In this document: one piece after another, positions 46,101 to 54,841 of the stretch | Layout: each line of letters starts with the position of its first letter | How positions within the stretch are numbered: position 1 is the first letter of the stretch | DNA from: CAUZIZ01 sp965222655 | Lineage (GTDB): Bacteria; Acidobacteriota; UBA6911; RPQK01; JAJDTT01 | Reading direction: 5' to 3' | Assembly (NCBI GenBank): GCA_965222655.1 | Contig: CBDCUP010000003.1 | Coordinates: forward strand, 310,001-374,000 | Length of the DNA: 64,000 bases | Translations under genes and position numbers: made by a program | The notes under the pieces: model-generated | Told to the model about the DNA's origin: nothing | What the model saw: the letters and a program-made list of their open reading frames with translations, nothing else | The model's database searches: none

Positions 46101-46298
46101 CTTCGGGCTATGGAAGGGGTGGTGACGGTGGAAAGTAACCAGCCCCTTGCGGCAGTGACGTTGCGGCAGAATGATGACCCGCTGCTGGGGTTACCCGAAG
46201 ATGTCCCCACGCTTGCCGTCTTCCCGGTGATTCCAGGACGAGGAGATGAGGCATTGGCGGCAGCGCTATCTGGTGGGTGGGACAGGGCAATACCGTAG
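43137..46298 (+). CDS. Exported N,N-dimethylformamidase large-subunit-like protein with LamG domain and C-terminal beta module
   Basis: A 1053-residue protein with a signal peptide (WIGVLVGFWTFSVPASA). An N-terminal beta domain is followed by a LamG/concanavalin-like domain (about 85-230, SFTLEGWFHP, WRHLALSYDG). Then comes the dimethylformamidase beta-subunit-like core (about 370-760) with FAYDVYSDDDFD near 475 and HSHHEYWSDGMLEAL. From about 785 a module (SYFPQIGDG, TTLFFVNAGEATAATVEFL) resembles the C-terminal domain of many acidobacterial exported proteins. Known dimethylformamidase has a small subunit, not encoded here, and is not exported. Substrate and activity are therefore uncertain. 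Confidence 0.75.
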   Translation: MTNKVWIGVLVGFWTFSVPASAEIWHGLYTDATSYAIGDTIKVYGSAPNQEIVIRLVRLDKGWTEVARSDVLEVGPQSSLVGSFLEYPNVSLAGRTSFTLEGWFHPTLLGGDTVVVAGQFGMNEAAAAIIITPDGRLAAYVSDTPQTDPARLALAPLPPNFDTWLDSWRHLALSYDGAQVKLYVDGILAAQRAQTGAVAEVAAPFRLGARSEAPGDLTGVIDGRLDSWALWPTALSAPQIEARRQRGLAETDPAPDPAEVDLYLDFEGPYPSVDDGSSNEHAGVVTNHGHPGVAGVTVEGRAFRLNHDQIVDAGWQVTTELAIPSDVASGMYAIQALLGPDFTPTQGGDEVSVRAIAVRPAATGPHAPIAVVLPTNTWTAYNRWPRSYGPGITPRSRQPGGCEGSTPRLCLEGGNNSAYNEMGDGRSLSYFHGWLRPSREANPMKPRAAIGGYSVRAPNSMYLMQWLDAQGFAYDVYSDDDFDTGLISAANHRVLMPHSHHEYWSDGMLEALTQFLDNGGSVVAPAGNIFTWRVVYGANRVQEVRKFRQAPVLGVADLQSGIDQAYLGSLRAAALCNGSGSYHGGDSHKALGVVIHLTLPCSDKPFCFGQWAALNTDHWLWQGSGLSDDERFGFGRETSNPLKQAYALGHEADTWVEGMPLPGLAEGQQAVILAEGTDFDPTDSSKGGIPDGFPIPDDIPAPPPRTCQNILDLIGSESPEDGRRAVTKAGTILYFPHSGGGQVLVIGASATPWALQSDARLSGLLFRALSCFANDVGCGGIPPVVSYFPQIGDGIASTIRLQTTLFFVNAGEATAATVEFLNSQGPIEMELIGGANGPAPIGPSSTFSIPLGRGAAASFQTKGTGDLVVGYAKVTAGQNVGGTAVFTRSDGGVVVYEAGVPSAKPISEFSVFLDSRGTRDTGLAIVYPPQESGENDAAQLATANVTMRVYSKTLDFLGETTFTLEPGAHRARFIREFFEEENPDLATQLRAMEGVVTVESNQPLAAVTLRQNDDPLLGLPEDVPTLAVFPVIPGRGDEALAAALSGGWDRAIP

Positions 46299-46320
46299 TG
46301 AGCGATTCCGCTCCCAGGCA

Positions 46321-46451
46321 CCGCTGGCACCATTCGAAGAAAGAAACTTCGGTCGAGGGACGTGGCGGCGGTCTCCAGGCCGCCGTATGCCTGGGTTCGA
46401 GCCAAATGGCTCGAAAGCGGAAGAGTTCGGCCTGGAGACCGAACCCACGTC
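46321..46451. repeat. Dispersed repeat A, full copy with flank module
   Basis: The flank module ACCATTCGAAGAAAGAAACT leads into GTGGCGGCGGTCTCCAGGCC, an inner hairpin (TTCGAGCCAAATGGCTCGAA) and TTCGGCCTGGAGACCGAACC. It starts about 20 bases after the exported protein's stop and ends before the gnd 3' end, so it lies between convergent genes. Nothing else is seen in 46299-46487. Confidence 0.85.
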
Positions 46452-46487
46452 CGCGACCCGCAGGAACCAAATCAAGGTTCAGCTTGG

Positions 46488-47906
46488 TCAAGTCGTCCAC
46501 TTGGTATGGAAGAACTCGCCTCGATCCCGATCGACACGCTCGTAGGTGTGAGCACCGAAGTAGTCCCGTTGTGCCTGGATCAGATTTGCCGGTAGTCTCT
46601 CCTGACGGTACCCGTCGTAATAGGCCAGAGCGCTGGACATGGCCGGAACTGGAATTCCGATTTCTACGGCTCTGGCCACAACCCTCCGCCAGGCGGATTG
46701 AGCAGATTGCATCTCACCCCTGAAGTAGGGATCGAGCAGTAGGTTCCTGAGGTCTGGATCACGGGTGAAGGCATCTTTGATCTCACCCAGGAAGACCGAT
46801 CGGATAATGCATCCGCCTCGCCACATGAGGGCGATACCTCCATAGTTGAGGTTCCAGCCGTACTCCTTGGCGGCGACCCGCATCAGATCGTAACCCTGGG
46901 CATAGGAAATGATCTTGGAGGCGTAGAGAGCCTGTTGAATATCCCCGATGAGTTCCTCCCGCTTCCCCTCGAGCCGGGGAACGGGACCGCCCAGGATCTT
47001 GGCGGCGGCTACGCGTTCTTCCTTGTGCGCCGACAAAGCTCGGGCCAGGACCGCTTCCGCGATCAGGGTCAGGGCGACTCCCATATTGAGGCTGGAGATC
47101 ACGGTCCAGCGACCGGTACCCTTCTGACCCGCAGCATCCAGGATCTTGGGCAAGAGCGGCGTCCCATCCTGGTCCTTGAAGGCGAGGATGTCGCGCGTGA
47201 TCTGGATCAGATAGGAGTCGAGCTTGCCCTCGTTCCAATTGCCAAAGACCCGACTCATGTCATCATCGCTCATGCCCAAACCCTCCCTCATCAGGTGGTA
47301 GCTTTCGGCAATGAGTTGCATGTCCCCGTACTCGATCCCGTTGTGGACCATCTTGACGAAGTGCCCGGCGCCGTTCTCGCCAACCCAATCACAGCAAGGG
47401 GTGCCGTCCTCAACCTTGGCTGAGATCGCCTGGAAGATGGGTTTAACATGAGGCCACGCCTGGAGCGAACCGCCTGGCATGATCGAGGGACCATAGCGAG
47501 CTCCCTCTTCTCCCCCGGAAACACCGGTACCGATATAGAGCAAGCCCTTGGATTCGACATAGGGCGTCCGACGCACCGTATCTTCGTAGTTCGAGTTGCC
47601 TCCGTCGATGATGATGTCGCCCGCTTCCAGATGGGGAATCAACTGCTCAATGAAATCGTCCACAGCCGAGCCCGCCTTGACCATCAGCAGGACTCGACGG
47701 GGGCGTCTGAGCGTAGCCACCAGCTCCTCGATCGAACGAACGCCAACGACGTTGGTGCCCTTGGCCCCTGCGTTGAGGAAATCGTCGACCTTCGAAAGGG
47801 TTCGGTTGAAGGCAGCCACGGTAAATCCGTGGTCGTTCATGTTGAGGACCAGATTCTCTCCCATCACGGCCAGTCCGATGAGGCCGATGTCTGCCGTTGG
47901 GTCCAT
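46488..47906 (-). CDS. gnd: 6-phosphogluconate dehydrogenase, decarboxylating
   Basis: A 472-residue enzyme, the normal length. The Rossmann motif is IGLIGLAVMGENLVLNM, NRT gives NADP preference, GTGVSGGEEGARYGPSIMPG holds substrate residues, and VKMVHNGIEYGDMQ carries the catalytic Lys. It makes ribulose 5-phosphate, CO2 and NADPH. AGGAGA precedes the ATG. It follows the gluconate kinase gene by 79 bases; the two give gluconate entry into the pentose phosphate pathway. Confidence 0.96.
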   Translation of the reverse strand: MDPTADIGLIGLAVMGENLVLNMNDHGFTVAAFNRTLSKVDDFLNAGAKGTNVVGVRSIEELVATLRRPRRVLLMVKAGSAVDDFIEQLIPHLEAGDIIIDGGNSNYEDTVRRTPYVESKGLLYIGTGVSGGEEGARYGPSIMPGGSLQAWPHVKPIFQAISAKVEDGTPCCDWVGENGAGHFVKMVHNGIEYGDMQLIAESYHLMREGLGMSDDDMSRVFGNWNEGKLDSYLIQITRDILAFKDQDGTPLLPKILDAAGQKGTGRWTVISSLNMGVALTLIAEAVLARALSAHKEERVAAAKILGGPVPRLEGKREELIGDIQQALYASKIISYAQGYDLMRVAAKEYGWNLNYGGIALMWRGGCIIRSVFLGEIKDAFTRDPDLRNLLLDPYFRGEMQSAQSAWRRVVARAVEIGIPVPAMSSALAYYDGYRQERLPANLIQAQRDYFGAHTYERVDRDRGEFFHTKWTT

Positions 47907-47985
47907 TTTCTATTCTCCTGTCTTTTCCCGATATTTGCCCAGCCACAATGGGCTGGACGATGTCAGATGTCAATCAGGGAAGGAG

Positions 47986-49500
47986 TCACCCTCGTCCGCC
48001 CTCTTGACCCACCAAGAGCTGATAGAGTCGCTGGTGGTGCCCCAGGGCAAGCTGGTATTGCTCCTGTCTGCGCGGGTCGGGATCGTAAGTGCGGCCCCGA
48101 GCCATAGGCATCGCGTTGATATCTTCAATGGCACCCAGGCTCTCCAACGCAAGCAGAGCTACGCCTCGGCCCGTGGTTTCCTGCTCGGCTGCCGCGGTAA
48201 CCGGCAAGCCGAAGACGTCGGCCAGGATTTGCAGCCACACGGGTGAGGCAAGCAGGCCCGCGCCGCCCGCATGGATCTGGTAGCCCTTGGAAAGGTGGGG
48301 GCTTACCAGTTCGTGGATGAGGGCCAGCCGATAGGCTACGCCTTCCAGCGCTGCCCGCAGCATCTCCACGGGTCGAGTCGCCAGCGTCAGTCCGACGAAG
48401 CTGGCACGTGCATCATCTCGCCAACCGGGGCTTCTTTCGCCGGAAAGGAAGGGCAAGAAGGCGAGACCTGATGCCGGTTCCACCCGGGCCAACGCTTCCT
48501 CCAGCTGATTCGAATCCGGCAGCTTGAGTGTCTTATCGATCCAGTCGTAAACGCTGCCCCCATCACTGGTGGCGCCCCCCAGCAGGCTACGATGCCGGTC
48601 CACGCAGTAGCTCCAGAGCCCAGGGGGGACCGAATCAACCTGACCCTTGAGAACAGCTCGTACCGCGGCGGTAGTTCCGATCGTAACGGCGAGGCGTTGC
48701 GGTCCCGAGCAGCCACTGCCGAGGTTGGCTGCCACCCCATCTCCCACCGCTGGGAACCAGGGAACCTTTGCCAACGACGGCCATCGTCGGGCCCACGGGT
48801 CCACCAGTCCAACTAAGGGCTGGTTGATATCGACAAGATCTGAGAATTGAGAGGCTTCGACTGGGAGACTTGAGATCCACTCCTCGTCCCAGTTCAGCGT
48901 GCGACGGTTGAGCAGGCCACTCCAGGAAGCAACCGAGTGACTGACGCCATGGCTTTTGAAGAAATGCCAGTAAAGGTATTCACCGATCGAGATCCAACGA
49001 GCCACCTTGCCCAGAAGGTCGGGCTGAGTCCGATTCAGCCAGCGAAAGCGCGCCGGTAGATAGCTGCTGTGTAGCAGACAACCCGTACGATCATGAACAT
49101 CTTGACTATCGACTTCGCGACGCAGTTCTTCGGTATCGGCACGGCTCCGTGTATCGGCATAGGTATAGACCGGGGTGAGCGGAAGTCCCTGGGAGTCGAC
49201 CCCGAGAGCGTTGGATACCAGCGTGGCCGCGGCAACTCCCGCGACCTGCTGGGTGAGACTGCCTGCCCTCTCCAGGACCTGATCGACAGCTAAGGCCACG
49301 CCGTCCAGGATCTCGTCGGCATCCAGGGTTGCCCTTCCGTCCGAGCTTCGCGAAACCCGATGTGGCACTCGGACATCCAGGTCAGGGATAACGCCTGCCT
49401 CGGCGTCGCGAATCTGGGCCCGCAAGGACGAGGTCCCTACGTCCAGGATCAGAACAAGAGTCTTTCCAACGTCAGCAAAACTCATCCGCACAGAATCCAC
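47986..49500 (-). CDS. FGGY-family carbohydrate kinase, probable gluconokinase
   Basis: A 504-residue sugar kinase. VLILDVGTSSLRAQI is the N-terminal phosphate-binding motif, and LAVTIGTTAAVRAV, FLPFLSGERSPGWRDDARASF and HAGGAGLLASPVWLQIL are FGGY motifs. The next gene in the operon is gnd, so gluconate is the likely substrate. The start is either the GTG at 49500 or the ATG at 49485. It is divergent from the VKOR-like gene across 99 bases. Confidence 0.85.
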   Translation of the reverse strand: MDSVRMSFADVGKTLVLILDVGTSSLRAQIRDAEAGVIPDLDVRVPHRVSRSSDGRATLDADEILDGVALAVDQVLERAGSLTQQVAGVAAATLVSNALGVDSQGLPLTPVYTYADTRSRADTEELRREVDSQDVHDRTGCLLHSSYLPARFRWLNRTQPDLLGKVARWISIGEYLYWHFFKSHGVSHSVASWSGLLNRRTLNWDEEWISSLPVEASQFSDLVDINQPLVGLVDPWARRWPSLAKVPWFPAVGDGVAANLGSGCSGPQRLAVTIGTTAAVRAVLKGQVDSVPPGLWSYCVDRHRSLLGGATSDGGSVYDWIDKTLKLPDSNQLEEALARVEPASGLAFLPFLSGERSPGWRDDARASFVGLTLATRPVEMLRAALEGVAYRLALIHELVSPHLSKGYQIHAGGAGLLASPVWLQILADVFGLPVTAAAEQETTGRGVALLALESLGAIEDINAMPMARGRTYDPDPRRQEQYQLALGHHQRLYQLLVGQEGGRG

Positions 49501-49599
49501 TTCTATTTCTGGAAATCCTCATCTTCACACCATCTTCGATGGCACACAACCAGAGGAGTTTGCTGCCCTTGACGGCCCCACGCTACAATGAGGATCTGA

Positions 49600-50046
49600 A
49601 TGACGTCGCTGCTGCTGCTGCTTTCGGTGTTGGGTTTCTTCATTTCCCTGTACTTCACCGCTGTTGCCTATCGCTGGATTCGGCCTGACGTCCCTTGGAT
49701 TCCAACCTTTTGTCAGCTGGGAGAGAAGACCTGTGCCACCATCGTCTTCACTCCGAGGGCTCGGGTGTTCGGCCTGCCTAACTCGGTCCTGGGCCAGGTT
49801 TTCTACGTCGCTCTGATGGCCGGAGTGGCCGGAGGATTTCTATACTCGCCCCCCGCCTACTATGCCTATCTCATGGCGAGCCTGGTGACGGTTTGCCTGG
49901 GTCTCTTCCTGACCTATTCGCTGCTGTTCGTGACCCGTGTGCTCTGCACCTTGTGCTTCACTTCACATGGAATCAACTTCATAATCTTCTTGATCCTGGT
50001 TCTAGGCAGAACCGGTTCGATGGCATCCATCTCGGGATCGGGCTGA
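49600..50046 (+). CDS. Vitamin K epoxide reductase family protein
   Basis: A 148-residue membrane protein with four helices. The active CxxC is RVLCTLCFTSH (about 116-119). The loop Cys pair (PTFCQLGEKTCATIVFTP) and the FGLPNSVLG segment match VKOR. Bacterial VKORs reoxidise a periplasmic thiol oxidase such as DsbA using quinone. No thioredoxin-like partner is adjacent. TACAAT lies 10 bases before the start, suggesting a very short leader. Confidence 0.87.
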   Translation: MTSLLLLLSVLGFFISLYFTAVAYRWIRPDVPWIPTFCQLGEKTCATIVFTPRARVFGLPNSVLGQVFYVALMAGVAGGFLYSPPAYYAYLMASLVTVCLGLFLTYSLLFVTRVLCTLCFTSHGINFIIFLILVLGRTGSMASISGSG

Positions 50047-50091
50047 AGGAGAGCTCATTGGCCCGATAACACTGTTCCGATTTTTGAGATC

Positions 50092-51303
50092 GTGTCTACT
50101 TCTTCCTTGGCCCCTAGCTGTAGCCTGGACCACAACCTGCAGGACTCTTTCCGCCTTTTGAGCGGTTTTTCCTCGACCAGGGAATTGGAGGCTTCTCCGG
50201 TCTACGCTGACCTTCGGGCGGAAATCGACCGGGTCCTGGGCGGAACCGTGCACGAGAGTCTGCGAGGAGGCACAGATAGCACCCACGACTATCTTCGGGC
50301 GACGGCCTGGAATATCGAGCGCGGCCTCCGTCTAGAGGGCATCATTCAGACACTGATAGAACATTCGCGGCTGAGTCAAAGCGACCTCCTCTTCGTTACC
50401 GAGCTGGACTATGGGATGGCCCGCACCCAGAACCGGTTTGTGGCGAGAGATCTTGCAGCCGTCCTTGAGATGGATTACGCCTTTGCTCCCTGCTACATGA
50501 ACCTGAACAAGGGAGCTGGGCTCGAAGCCAATAGTCCCGGTGAGAACACTCAAGCTCTTCACGGAAACGCCCTCTTTTCGCGATTCCCGATGCGGGAAGC
50601 ACATTCGCTAGCGCTCCCAAACGGAAAAGACAAGATGAAAGGCGGAGAAAAGCGTCTGGGCTGCCAAAGGGCAGTGCTGGCGCTGGTGGACCATCCCCAC
50701 GGAACCCTTCGTGCCGTAAGCGTCCATCTAGACGCCCACTGCACGCAGCAACATCGGCAGTACCAGATGGGACTCATCCTGGAGCATCTGGAGAGCTGGA
50801 ATCCTTCTTTGCCTACCCTGATCGGGGGCGACTGGAACACCTCGACCTACAATTCCAAGAACGCTGCCTACTCGATTCTCGGCTACGCTCGACGAGTTTT
50901 GATGGGAGTCCAGCACGTCCTGGAAAACCACTACCCCTATCCCGACCGCTGGTTTGAGCGACATCTGTTTCGCGATCTCGAGCGACGAGGCTACCGCTAT
51001 CGCGATCTCAACGAGCCTGGAGTCTGCACTCTTCACTACGACGTGGACGACCTCTCCATCAACGAGAACATGGGCGAGTGGATCCCCAACTGGTGTTTCT
51101 GGTTTATCGAGTGGGCTCTCAAGAAGCAGCAGGGACGCTGCTCCATGAAGTTGGATTGGTTCGCAGGCAAGGACGTTGTTCCTCACCCGGAACAGCCCCC
51201 GAAGGTCGTCAGCGGCCTCACCGATTCAGCGGGCCCTCTTTCAGACCACGACCCAATCATCCTGGATTTTCTGATCGATAGTCAGAGTCGCGCGGGCGAT
51301 TGA
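50092..51303 (+). CDS. Endonuclease/exonuclease/phosphatase family protein
   Basis: A 403-residue protein with the EEP fold. TAWNIERG, FVTELDYGMART, GNALFSRFP, VSVHLDA, GGDWNTSTYN and the final LSDHDPIILDF supply the Asn, Glu, His, Asp, Asn and DH residues of the catalytic centre. Family members cut nucleic acids or phosphoesters; the substrate here is unknown. There is no signal peptide. The start is a GTG at 50092, 45 bases after the VKOR-like gene, so the two may be co-transcribed. Confidence 0.83.
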   Translation: MSTSSLAPSCSLDHNLQDSFRLLSGFSSTRELEASPVYADLRAEIDRVLGGTVHESLRGGTDSTHDYLRATAWNIERGLRLEGIIQTLIEHSRLSQSDLLFVTELDYGMARTQNRFVARDLAAVLEMDYAFAPCYMNLNKGAGLEANSPGENTQALHGNALFSRFPMREAHSLALPNGKDKMKGGEKRLGCQRAVLALVDHPHGTLRAVSVHLDAHCTQQHRQYQMGLILEHLESWNPSLPTLIGGDWNTSTYNSKNAAYSILGYARRVLMGVQHVLENHYPYPDRWFERHLFRDLERRGYRYRDLNEPGVCTLHYDVDDLSINENMGEWIPNWCFWFIEWALKKQQGRCSMKLDWFAGKDVVPHPEQPPKVVSGLTDSAGPLSDHDPIILDFLIDSQSRAGD

Positions 51304-51330
51304 TTGGTGGGTGGCCGCCGGCGCAGACCC

Positions 51331-51753
51331 TTATCGTATAAACAGACCCGACACCCGCCACTTGCCATCGGGATCTTTCATCGGGGTCACGGTTTCAGTG
51401 GCCGATTGCTTGTTTGCGAACGACGTTTTGAATTGGATGACCACGTATTCACCATCCGGAGCCCCGGGCAGAGAAGTCATATACCGGGCCGACTTGAGCT
51501 TGCGCGACAACTGCGCTCCGAGGGGCGCTCGAACAGCCCGCAAGCTCTGCTTCCACTTCCCCTTGGTTATGGCACCCTGGAAGTAGACAGCGGCTTGATT
51601 CCAGCTATCCCCGTAATTGCCGGTATCGACCAACTCCAGCCAGGACTCGGCCGCTGCGACAGCCATCCTCTCAGACTCACCTGTCTCCGCCAACAGGGGC
51701 AAAGCGACGAGACTGACAAGCACGCCAAGGACCACACTTTTCTTCGCTGGCAT
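51331..51753 (-). CDS. DUF4019-type exported protein
   Basis: A 140-residue protein with a signal peptide (MPAKKSVVLGVLVSLVALPLLA). AAESWLELVDTGNYGDSWNQAA and the end DGKWRVSGLFIR are hallmarks of DUF4019, a small cystatin/NTF2-like secreted family of unknown role. AGGAGGG directly precedes the ATG at 51753; the frame upstream to 51855 is not coding. It is divergent from the next gene. Confidence 0.82.
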   Translation of the reverse strand: MPAKKSVVLGVLVSLVALPLLAETGESERMAVAAAESWLELVDTGNYGDSWNQAAVYFQGAITKGKWKQSLRAVRAPLGAQLSRKLKSARYMTSLPGAPDGEYVVIQFKTSFANKQSATETVTPMKDPDGKWRVSGLFIR

Positions 51754-51865
51754 CAGTTTCCCTCCTGTATCCGACCGCCCCAGCCTTACACGACACGCTG
51801 GGGATCGTCGGGTTCTCTCCACTTGCTCCTGTCGGCGTGACTGAGGTAAGCTCAAGAATCATCTA

Positions 51866-54223
51866 ATGAATCCAATGACTCAAATCAAGATCGCCCTCAG
51901 CTGTCTTTTCTTTGCTTCATCGTCACTATCAGCTGCGGACGTTACCTTGACGGAGATCCAGCTCAAGACCGAGCCCGAAACCCTCCGGGTGCGACCCTTT
52001 GACAGCTTGCATGTTCAAGTCCTTGCCTTCGGCGAGGTCGAAGAGGACGGGGAAAAAAAGAAGGTCCGGATCAGTGCAGGTGGAGCCCGGTTCACTCTGC
52101 GCGGTAACAACGGAGGTTGGCTCTCGAAGCCGTTTCGTTTTCGCGGGCGTAAAGCGGATTCCCTGGTTGCCTCGGGACTAAAGAGCTTTTTCGGTGGCAG
52201 TCGCCCGGATGACTTCGGTATGGACGCTGTCCTCTATACCGCACCCCAGCAAGCTGGAAGCTATGAGATCGAGGCCCAATTCAAGGACAAGAAGGCAAAG
52301 ATAAAAATCGAGGTCCATCCGAGTGCTCGTTCCTACCGCAAGGCGGAGCGGAGGTCCTTTCCAGCCGAGCAACATTCTCGGGATCCCTATCGTAAACTGG
52401 CTGAGCATCACTCACCCTTCTTAGCTCAGGAAACCTGGTTTCAACCCAAATCGGACTACGTCGCCCGCTTCGACTTCGATGGCGACTCGCAGGGCGACAA
52501 CAACTGGGACTCGGCACCCAGCGGAAGCTCACAGGCGTACGTCTACTATGCGGTCATGGAGACTCGAACACACTGGTTTCTGGTGTATGACATCTTCCAT
52601 CCACGGGACTATTCGGATAATTGCATTGCTGGAACCTGCCACGAAAACGACAGTGAGGGTCTGATTTTGACGGTGCTGAGGGATGGCTCCCAGTACGGCC
52701 GACTGCAGACGATGGAGACCCTGGCCCACAACAACATCTACTCCTATCGGGCCGACCGGAAGGTCCGCAACAGCGTCCACGGCATCGATGGAGATGTGGA
52801 GTTTTACCGATCGCACCCGGTGGTGTTCATCGAATCCGGAGGCCACGGCGTCTTCGGTTCCAGCGATAAACACTCGCACTACAATGTAAAGCAGGGTCGT
52901 TTCACCGAAGGAACCGGTGTGACGTACGTCTACAAGGGTCAGGCCCAACGCCCCCAACACCCCAACCACCAATTGGTGGGTTACGATCTGCTTTCGGCCT
53001 GGGAGCACTTGTGGGTTCCAGGGCATGGCAGCCGTAACAGTCAGAACAAGATGTACGACGACTACTTCGCCTACCAGCCCTACGGCAACCGTCCATCACC
53101 TCCCTACCCGGAGATCGCCGGGGCCTTTCTGGGACGCAAGAGAGGCTCGAACAAAGCCAAACCCTTTTGGGGATGGAAGGATCGTCGAACCGATAAAAAG
53201 AAGATCCTGTCCCCTGGGCAGTGGGGACTGGATCCGGCTTATGCTACCTCCCAGAACCTGAAGTTTCCTGGATCCTTTTCTCTCGACTACGTGTTCAATC
53301 CCTTTCTCGGAATCGATGGAAACCGAGCCCCCGAAGCTCCCAGAGTCCAAGCATTCAAGCAACCGCCTGCTCCGGCCCCAGATGAGGTCGTCCAGCAGCA
53401 GGCGTTTCAGAAGACCCTGCAGGCGCGTCCTAAAGACTACGACCCCAAGTCCCGCAAGGGACAGTTCGACCTGAGGCTGCGAATCGATCAGGAAGTGGAA
53501 GTTCAGATACAGGGCGCCAGCATCCGCTACGAAGTAGTCGGGGGTCGTGAGCCCTCCGATGACGGCTCGGTGTACTCTCAGGAAATCCCTCGCGCAATCT
53601 TCAAGAAATTTGAAATAGAAAAGAAAGACGGACGCGGCAATATCCTGGTCTTGGAAAAGCCTTCGTCCCAGAACGATTTCAGCTTGAAGCTGCGCTTTAT
53701 TGATCGCAAAGGGGGAGATGACCGCTACCACGCTCGAATCAAATGGGAACGAGAGAGGCTTCTTCCCCCGCCTAGTCCGAAGCCCCAGCCGGTGCCGGCA
53801 ACCGCTCCTGTTGCCCAGAATAGAGCCGCTGTGGCGCCTGTCTCCTCCGCTACTGCACAGGATCCGGCGGGAACCCAGGTGTTCTCGAAGGACAACGACC
53901 CCGGTGACTACGACCGGGATCGAGACGGGGAGTTCGAATTTCGGGGGAAAATCGACGGGTCGGTGGCGATCAGCGTTCGACGAGATCGAGTGTTCATAAA
54001 GGTGTGGGAAGGGCATCAGGTGAAAGTAGATCGTTTCTCCTTCTCCCAACCTCTGCCCCCTGGCTTGTACAAGCGTTTGGAATTGGAAAAGAAAGACGGT
54101 CGGGGAGAGGTGCTCCTGCAAGAGCGTCCCTGGGAGGGCAATGACTATACGGCCGTCATCCAGGTCTCCGACCCCAAGGGTGGAGATGATCGCTACCACT
54201 TCAAATTCAAGTGGAAGCGCTGA
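51866..54223 (+). CDS. Exported Vps62-like protein with two C-terminal repeat domains
   Basis: A 785-residue protein with a signal peptide (KIALSCLFFASSSLSA). After an N-terminal beta domain, residues about 190-440 hold YVARFDFDGDSQGDNNWD, WFLVYDIFHPRDY, VVFIESGGHGVFGS and HLWVPGHGSRN. These resemble the Vps62/PF06101-like fold found in some surface proteins. Residues about 532-630 and 690-785 are two copies of a domain, each with KRLELEKKDGRGEVLL or KKFEIEKKDGRGNILV and ending GGDDRYHFKFKWKR-like. They are joined by a Pro/Ala-rich linker. The function is unknown; export is clear. Confidence 0.7.
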   Translation: MNPMTQIKIALSCLFFASSSLSAADVTLTEIQLKTEPETLRVRPFDSLHVQVLAFGEVEEDGEKKKVRISAGGARFTLRGNNGGWLSKPFRFRGRKADSLVASGLKSFFGGSRPDDFGMDAVLYTAPQQAGSYEIEAQFKDKKAKIKIEVHPSARSYRKAERRSFPAEQHSRDPYRKLAEHHSPFLAQETWFQPKSDYVARFDFDGDSQGDNNWDSAPSGSSQAYVYYAVMETRTHWFLVYDIFHPRDYSDNCIAGTCHENDSEGLILTVLRDGSQYGRLQTMETLAHNNIYSYRADRKVRNSVHGIDGDVEFYRSHPVVFIESGGHGVFGSSDKHSHYNVKQGRFTEGTGVTYVYKGQAQRPQHPNHQLVGYDLLSAWEHLWVPGHGSRNSQNKMYDDYFAYQPYGNRPSPPYPEIAGAFLGRKRGSNKAKPFWGWKDRRTDKKKILSPGQWGLDPAYATSQNLKFPGSFSLDYVFNPFLGIDGNRAPEAPRVQAFKQPPAPAPDEVVQQQAFQKTLQARPKDYDPKSRKGQFDLRLRIDQEVEVQIQGASIRYEVVGGREPSDDGSVYSQEIPRAIFKKFEIEKKDGRGNILVLEKPSSQNDFSLKLRFIDRKGGDDRYHARIKWERERLLPPPSPKPQPVPATAPVAQNRAAVAPVSSATAQDPAGTQVFSKDNDPGDYDRDRDGEFEFRGKIDGSVAISVRRDRVFIKVWEGHQVKVDRFSFSQPLPPGLYKRLELEKKDGRGEVLLQERPWEGNDYTAVIQVSDPKGGDDRYHFKFKWKR

Positions 54224-54300
54224 CCCGGGTACGCTTTCTTCGACGTCTCGAGCCCTAGAGCGGACCAGTCACGCCAGAATCATCACTGAGGAGAATTCGA

Positions 54301-54801
54301 ATGGCAGCCAACAATCCGGCCCACTTGGGACTCGCTTGGTTCTATTTTGCCCTGCTCACGGTAATCGCCTGGGGACTCTACGGAAACTTCCTCCACAGCG
54401 GCCAGATGGCCATGGCGGATCCCGAGAATGGACGCTACAAGGCCTTTCTCTTCGTAGGAGTCGCCTACTTTATTACTGCAGTGCTGGCCCCCCTCCTGGT
54501 ACTTAGGTTCAACGGATCGTCCTGGGAGTTCCCCGCTTCGGGGATGCTGTTGTCACTTTTCGCAGGTATCCTTGGTGGAATCGGCGCCTTCGCTGTCCTG
54601 CTTGCCTTCGGAGCCAAGGGCTCGCCCAGCGTGGTCATGGCCATCGTGTTTGCCGGTGCTCCAGTGGTAAACGCGATCGCGGCGATGATACTTCACCCAC
54701 CGGCAGGGGGAATATCGAGCATTCGCTGGCCCTTCGTCCTGGGGATCCTACTGGCGGCTTCTGGGGGGTGCCTGGTGATGCTCTTCCGACCAAAGGGCTG
54801 A
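54301..54801 (+). CDS. Small membrane protein resembling a DMT-superfamily half transporter
   Basis: A 166-residue protein with four or five hydrophobic helices (WFYFALLTVIAWGLYGNFL, GVAYFITAVLAPLLVLRF, GILGGIGAFAVLLAFGAKG, VFAGAPVVNAIAAMIL). The AWGLYG start and the GAKGSPSVVMAIVFAGAPV segment resemble EamA or related DMT proteins, but only half-length. Such proteins may pair as dimers. The start has GAGGAG before it. Confidence 0.7.
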   Translation: MAANNPAHLGLAWFYFALLTVIAWGLYGNFLHSGQMAMADPENGRYKAFLFVGVAYFITAVLAPLLVLRFNGSSWEFPASGMLLSLFAGILGGIGAFAVLLAFGAKGSPSVVMAIVFAGAPVVNAIAAMILHPPAGGISSIRWPFVLGILLAASGGCLVMLFRPKG

Positions 54802-54841
54802 GCCATCAGTCCGGCGCCAGCCGGACACTTCGGCTTTCGCA

